From: CAZJBS01 sp964544475
GTDB taxonomy: Bacteria; CLD3; SB21
Direction of reading: 5' to 3'
Assembly (NCBI GenBank): GCA_964544475.1
Contig: CAZJBS010000026.1
Location: 1-45,465 of the forward strand
DNA: 45,465 nucleotides
In this document: positions 41,651-45,465 of the stretch, one piece after another
How the letters are laid out: every line of letters begins with the position of its first letter
Numbering within the stretch: position 1 is the first letter of the stretch
The notes under the pieces: model-generated
Told to the model about the DNA's origin: nothing
The model's input: the letters and a program-made list of their open reading frames with translations, nothing else
Database searches by the model: none
Made by a program: the position numbers and the translations under genes

Positions 41651-42601
41651 ATGAGCAAAACTTCCTACCTGCGCGGCGTGGCATTGATTGTGATCGCCGC
41701 CCTGTGCTGGAGCAGCGCCGGCCTCCTGATCAAGCTGATTCAGCTTCCCCCGCTTCAGATCGCCCTTTACCGCTCTCTCGTGGCGGGCGTATTTCTTCTG
41801 GGCTACGTGGCCTGGCTGTCCCGCCAAACCCGGCACGCCGGCCTTTTCAAAATCACCCGTCATACGTGGTTGACCGCCGTATTCTATATGCTCACCGTCA
41901 CGCTGTTTGTGACCGCCAACAAACTGACGACCTCCGCCAATGCGGTGTTTCTCCAGTACACGTCGCCGGTCTATGTCATCGTGATCTCCTATTTTTTTCT
42001 GAAGGAACGTGTGGAACTGGCCGAGATTCTGGTCGTGGTCGTCTGCCTTGGCGGCATGGTCCTGTTCTTTCTTGAGGAAGACACGTCCGCCTCCATTCTG
42101 GGCAATGGCATCGGCATTCTGTCGGGCGTGGCGTTCGCGATACTGCAAGTCACGATTCGAAAGAACGAAACCACGGAAGCGGAGGGTGACCCGGCTTCCC
42201 ACGCAGTCCGTTCCACGTTCAATCTCGCGTTCGGAAATGCCTTCACCGTGGGCGTACTGGCCGTTCTGGTGGGCTTTTCAGTCGTCGCCGATTGGCAACC
42301 CCTGACATCCGTCTCCGGCGCCAACCTCCACATGACGCTTCGGGACGTCGCCGGACTCCTGATCCTCGGCGTCTTTCAATTGGGCTTGGGCTATCTCTTT
42401 TTTGCCCGCGGCGCCAAATTGATTTCCAGCGTGGAAATATCGATCTACACTCTGATCGAACCCATCAGCAATCCGTTCTGGACATTTCTTGGCACCGGTG
42501 AAAAACCCGGCGTCTATGCGATTGGCGGCGGCGCCCTGGTCTTGACGGCCATTCTGCTGAATACCCTTTTCGAAAAAAAGAAAATGGAGCACGCCGCGTG
42601 A
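41651..42601 (+). CDS. EamA/DMT family transporter
   Basis: This 316-residue protein has ten predicted helices in two EamA repeats (about residues 8-140 and 165-305). The first contains ALCWSSAGLLIKLIQLPPLQ and FVTANKLTTSANAVFLQYTSPV, and the second ends YTLIEPISNPFWTFLGTGEKP. These are typical of drug/metabolite transporters that export amino acids or metabolites. The loop with KNETTEAEGD between the halves is cytoplasmic. The stop overlaps the aroK GTG by four bases, so translation is coupled. The substrate is unknown. Confidence 0.92.
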   Translation: MSKTSYLRGVALIVIAALCWSSAGLLIKLIQLPPLQIALYRSLVAGVFLLGYVAWLSRQTRHAGLFKITRHTWLTAVFYMLTVTLFVTANKLTTSANAVFLQYTSPVYVIVISYFFLKERVELAEILVVVVCLGGMVLFFLEEDTSASILGNGIGILSGVAFAILQVTIRKNETTEAEGDPASHAVRSTFNLAFGNAFTVGVLAVLVGFSVVADWQPLTSVSGANLHMTLRDVAGLLILGVFQLGLGYLFFARGAKLISSVEISIYTLIEPISNPFWTFLGTGEKPGVYAIGGGALVLTAILLNTLFEKKKMEHAA

Positions 42602-43101
42602 TACCGTCGCGCCTGTATTTGTGCGGATTCATGGGCAGCGGCAAGTCCACCGTCGGCCCCATACTGGCGACGCGCCTGAATTATCATTTTGCCGATACGG
42701 ACGCCGATGTCGAACGTCGCGAGGGCGCCACCATTGCCGCCATTTTCGGCACGCAAGGCGAAGCCCGTTTCCGGGCACTCGAAACGGAGGCGCTTCAATC
42801 GTTGTCGGGCCAGAAGTCCCTGGTCGTGGCGCTGGGAGGAGGGATCCTGATGAACCCTGACCATCTGGCCCTGGTCCGAAAATCCGGTTTTCTCATCTAT
42901 CTGAGAACATCGCTGCCCGTCATCAAAAGCCGGTTGAAGGGAGTATCCGACCGTCCTTTGCTAAGAGACGGCAACCTTGAATCGCTGATGGCGGCAAGAA
43001 AGCCGGGATTTGAACAGGCTGATTTTGTAATCGACACGGACGACCGCACACCGGAGGGGGTCGTCGAGGGCATACTATCGACGGCTTTTTTTGAGCTGTA
43101 A
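42598..43101 (+). CDS. aroK: Shikimate kinase
   Basis: This 167-residue P-loop kinase phosphorylates shikimate in chorismate synthesis. The Walker A motif GFMGSGKSTVG (about residue 10), the DTDADVE shikimate-binding Asp, FRALE, the LGGGI loop and the lid SDRPLL are all present. It starts at GTG overlapping the EamA stop, with GGAG eight bases upstream. The 111 bases after it contain no gene. A weak TTGCGT-N17-TATTTT (43115-43143) there may be the promoter of the next gene. Confidence 0.95.
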   Translation: MIPSRLYLCGFMGSGKSTVGPILATRLNYHFADTDADVERREGATIAAIFGTQGEARFRALETEALQSLSGQKSLVVALGGGILMNPDHLALVRKSGFLIYLRTSLPVIKSRLKGVSDRPLLRDGNLESLMAARKPGFEQADFVIDTDDRTPEGVVEGILSTAFFEL

Positions 43102-43212
43102 CACATTATTATATTTGCGTTTTACTGCTCTTTGTCCTATTTTCCAGCCCTTATTTGGAAGAACCGATATTTTAGACCCTTTTACGCATAGAATGCAGGA
43201 GACTATTCCATC

Positions 43213-45072
43213 ATGATGACGAGGATTCGCGCACTGTCCCATTACTTCCTTTGGTTTTTGATCATTTGCTTTATCGCGTTGATCGTGATTGAATGGGGCG
43301 CCAATTATTCCGATATCGCCCGAACGAAGCGTGGCATTGTGGGCAAAATCGACGGCAACGATATCCGGTACATGGATTTTCAGACCGCCTACTACAATCA
43401 GATCAAGCAGACCCAGGAACAACGGGGCGGCGAAGCATTGTCAGAAACTGAAATGGAAAATATCAGCGAGCAGATCTGGAACCAGGTCGTCGAAGAAATG
43501 CTGCTGCGCGAATTCATCCGCAAGAACGACGTGGCGGTCAGCGATTCCGAAATCGCCTTCAACCTGCGCATGAATCCGCCCGATTTCCTTCGCCAGTCGC
43601 CGTCTTTCCAGACGGACGGTAATTTCGATTTCACCAAGTATCAGCAGGCGTTGAATAATCCTGCCTTTGCCAAGGAATGGACCCAGATTGAGGCTTTTCT
43701 CCGCGCTCAATTGCCGTTCAACAAGGTGCAGACAATGGTCAACACGGCCGTGTCGGTCTCGGAGAGTGAGATTCGAATGGAGTTTATGCGTCGAAATCTC
43801 AAGCTGAACGGACAGTTCATTTATTTCAGTCCGGCCGAATTCAAGCCGGAAGACGTTTCGGTTTCCGATGACGATCTTATGGCCTACTACAAGGAACACC
43901 AGGACGACTTTAAAGAAAAAGAAAAGGCGCGGCTTGTTTTCGTCAGCTTCAACGATCATCCCACCGCCGATGATTCCGCGGCCATTCTGGAAAAAGTGGA
44001 AGGCATCCGCAAAGAGGCCGTGGAGGGACGTGATTTTGCGGAACTGGCCAACGCGTATTCCGAGGACAAAGCGGCCAATCAAAGCGGCGGCTCGCTGGGC
44101 TGGTTCACGCGCGGCGCCATGGTCAAGGAATTCGAGGAAGCCTGCTTCAACGGCAAACCGGGACAGATCATTGGTCCGGTGAAGACCCAGTTCGGTTATC
44201 ATATCATCAAGATCGAAGAGACCAGATTTTTCGACGAGCGCGCCAGGAAGAAAAAAAGCAAAGACGGCAAGGAACTGCAGGACAGCGTGAAGGCCAGCCA
44301 TGTGCTGGTGAAAATGGCCGCCAGCCAGCAGACGATCGAAATGGCGCGTGAGAACGCAAACGGGTTCACCGAGGCCGCCAAAGACGGCGACTGGGCAACC
44401 GCCATGGCCAAATACGAGTCCAAATACGGTCTTCGCATTGATACGACGGCGGAAATCCTGAACAATGACCAGGGCATGGTCGGCGGGTTCCCGGACCGGT
44501 TGCGCAATGTCGTGCGTTTTGCTTTCTCCGAATCCATCGGCGCCACTTCCAAACCTTTCAAGACCACCTACGGTTATACCGTATTCCGCGCCATCGAACG
44601 AACGGATGCGAGGGTGAAGCCATTCGATGAAGTGAAGGATCGCATTCGCAGCAGCGTCGTGGAAGAAAAGCGCCGCGAGCTGGCTTACAAGAAGGCGCAA
44701 GAATTCAAATCCAGGATGGGTTCGGCCCTGGCGGACGCCAAAACGGTCGATTCATCCATCGTCATCCGCGATTTGAAGGACTTCACGATGAGTTCCAGCA
44801 TTCCCGCAGTTGGACGGGACGCCAAACTGAACGGCATGGCATTCCGCGTGCCCGTCGGAACGGTTTCCGATGTTATTCGCGGTTCGCGCGGCTCCTACAT
44901 CATCCAGGTGGCCTCCCGCGACGACTTCGATGAGAAGACGTATCAAAGCCGCCGCGCCGATCTCAAGAAGCAACTTCTGAGCACTCGGCAGCAGCGTTCC
45001 TACCGCGAGTGGGTGGACGCGCTGAAGAAGCAGGCCAAGATCGAGGACTTCCGGCCGGATTTTAATCTGTAG
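43213..45072 (+). CDS. PpiD/SurA-like peptidylprolyl isomerase chaperone
   Basis: The protein (619 residues) has a short cytoplasmic tail and one N-terminal membrane anchor (about 12-28, FLWFLIICFIALIVIEWG), then a SurA_N-like helical domain (about 40-210). A parvulin-type rotamase domain (about 237-336) contains GGSLGWFTRGAMVKEFEEA and FGYHIIKIEE. A second, degenerate parvulin-like segment (about 360-478) and a C-terminal chaperone region follow. It fits PpiD, which works at the Sec translocon on exported proteins. AGGAG lies 11 bases before the ATG. The clpS gene follows after four bases. Confidence 0.93.
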   Translation: MMTRIRALSHYFLWFLIICFIALIVIEWGANYSDIARTKRGIVGKIDGNDIRYMDFQTAYYNQIKQTQEQRGGEALSETEMENISEQIWNQVVEEMLLREFIRKNDVAVSDSEIAFNLRMNPPDFLRQSPSFQTDGNFDFTKYQQALNNPAFAKEWTQIEAFLRAQLPFNKVQTMVNTAVSVSESEIRMEFMRRNLKLNGQFIYFSPAEFKPEDVSVSDDDLMAYYKEHQDDFKEKEKARLVFVSFNDHPTADDSAAILEKVEGIRKEAVEGRDFAELANAYSEDKAANQSGGSLGWFTRGAMVKEFEEACFNGKPGQIIGPVKTQFGYHIIKIEETRFFDERARKKKSKDGKELQDSVKASHVLVKMAASQQTIEMARENANGFTEAAKDGDWATAMAKYESKYGLRIDTTAEILNNDQGMVGGFPDRLRNVVRFAFSESIGATSKPFKTTYGYTVFRAIERTDARVKPFDEVKDRIRSSVVEEKRRELAYKKAQEFKSRMGSALADAKTVDSSIVIRDLKDFTMSSSIPAVGRDAKLNGMAFRVPVGTVSDVIRGSRGSYIIQVASRDDFDEKTYQSRRADLKKQLLSTRQQRSYREWVDALKKQAKIEDFRPDFNL

Positions 45073-45076
45073 TCGT

Positions 45077-45376
45077 ATGGCCAGTCGACGGATCTCCGGA
45101 TCCGAACAAATCAAACCCGACAAGGACTATTCAGAAGTCACCACGCTGGATACGCCCTGTCGGGTTATTCTTTTCAATGACGAGATTCACACGTTTGACG
45201 AGGTGATCGGCCAGCTGATCAAGGCGACGGGCTGTTCGTCCGCCAGAGCGGAGGCGCTCGCGTGGGAAGTGCACACCAAAGGCAAGGCGGTCTGTTTTGA
45301 GGGGGCGTTGGGGGATTGCCTGCGGGTCAGCGGTGTCCTGGAAGAAATCGGACTGCATACGCAGATAGAACCGTAG
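45077..45376 (+). CDS. clpS: ClpS-like adaptor of Clp protease
   Basis: ClpS delivers N-degron proteins to ClpAP. The 99-residue product has a flexible N terminus and then RVILFNDEIHTFDEVIGQL, in which the NDE and following residues form the N-degron pocket, and AWEVHTKGKAVCFEGAL, matching the conserved HxxG-type region. The partner ClpA is not in the window; it could lie to the right. The start is four bases after the PpiD-like stop and has no clear ribosome site, so it may depend on translational coupling. The remaining 89 bases to the window edge show no recognisable feature. Confidence 0.9.
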   Translation: MASRRISGSEQIKPDKDYSEVTTLDTPCRVILFNDEIHTFDEVIGQLIKATGCSSARAEALAWEVHTKGKAVCFEGALGDCLRVSGVLEEIGLHTQIEP

Positions 45377-45465
45377 CGTCAGCGCGGCAGGAAGCACATT
45401 CCCAGAATCACATGGAAAAGCGGGAAGGATGGACGTGCGGGCGGAAGCGCCTAATCGGAAAAAAA

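Noticed and set aside
39863..42202. A long open minus-strand frame (about 779 codons) opposite the HIT, lipA, pdxJ-like and EamA genes
   Set aside because: It crosses four well-supported genes, has low-complexity antisense composition and shows no domain.

Overview
The window looks like chromosome from an uncultured Gram-negative bacterium of moderately high G+C. Envelope traits are visible: an MCE/MlaD lipid-transport protein, a PpiD/SurA-type periplasmic chaperone, a Wzx flippase with many glycosyltransferases, and a lipoprotein. HPr kinase (hprK) without PTS genes nearby, a short L28 with paired CxxC motifs, a DUF4416 gene and a bacterial kynureninase/kynurenine monooxygenase pair would fit an FCB-group or neighbouring candidate phylum. 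I cannot fix the lineage from sequence alone.

Layout. (1) 1-3.6 kb, minus strand: a type I restriction-modification island (hsdM, hsdS, then a truncated TrlF-like PHP gene ending in an IS-like end); hsdR is not in the window. (2) 3.76-7.8 kb, minus: a lipoprotein, a TolB-like/TPR protein, a site-2 protease with CBS domains, and a YgiD-type dioxygenase. (3) 7.9-14.5 kb, plus: uvrA, a DinB/maleylpyruvate-isomerase-fold protein, hprK, an MlaD-like protein and a ZIP metal transporter. (4) 14.5-23 kb, minus: a tightly packed operon that appears to build a CMP-activated ulosonic acid. It holds a GT-B transferase, an SpsF-like cytidylyltransferase, a split transketolase (N and C halves), a GSA-type aminotransferase, an SDR, a KdsC-like phosphatase and a SAF-less NeuB-family synthase, followed by a fatty-acid-hydroxylase family protein and a SugE-type SMR transporter.

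(5) 23.2-32.9 kb: an HTTM/DUF3047 cassette, five further glycosyltransferases and a Wzx flippase, arranged in divergent and convergent blocks; with region 4 this is a surface-polysaccharide locus. No Wzy, Wzz or initiating phosphoglycosyltransferase was recognised. (6) 33-45.4 kb, plus: an EEP-family hydrolase, rpmB with its own promoter and terminator, DUF4416, kynU, kmo, an M50-like membrane protease, a class I amidotransferase-like protein, a HIT protein, lipA, a PdxJ paralogue that has lost its catalytic residues, an EamA transporter, aroK, a PpiD-like chaperone and clpS.

The two most interesting items are the split-transketolase/NeuB operon, which matches no ulosonic-acid pathway I know gene for gene, and the degenerate PdxJ-like protein. 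Promoters were called by eye from -35/-10 spacing and are predictions only. No rRNA, tRNA, CRISPR array or complete insertion sequence was found.
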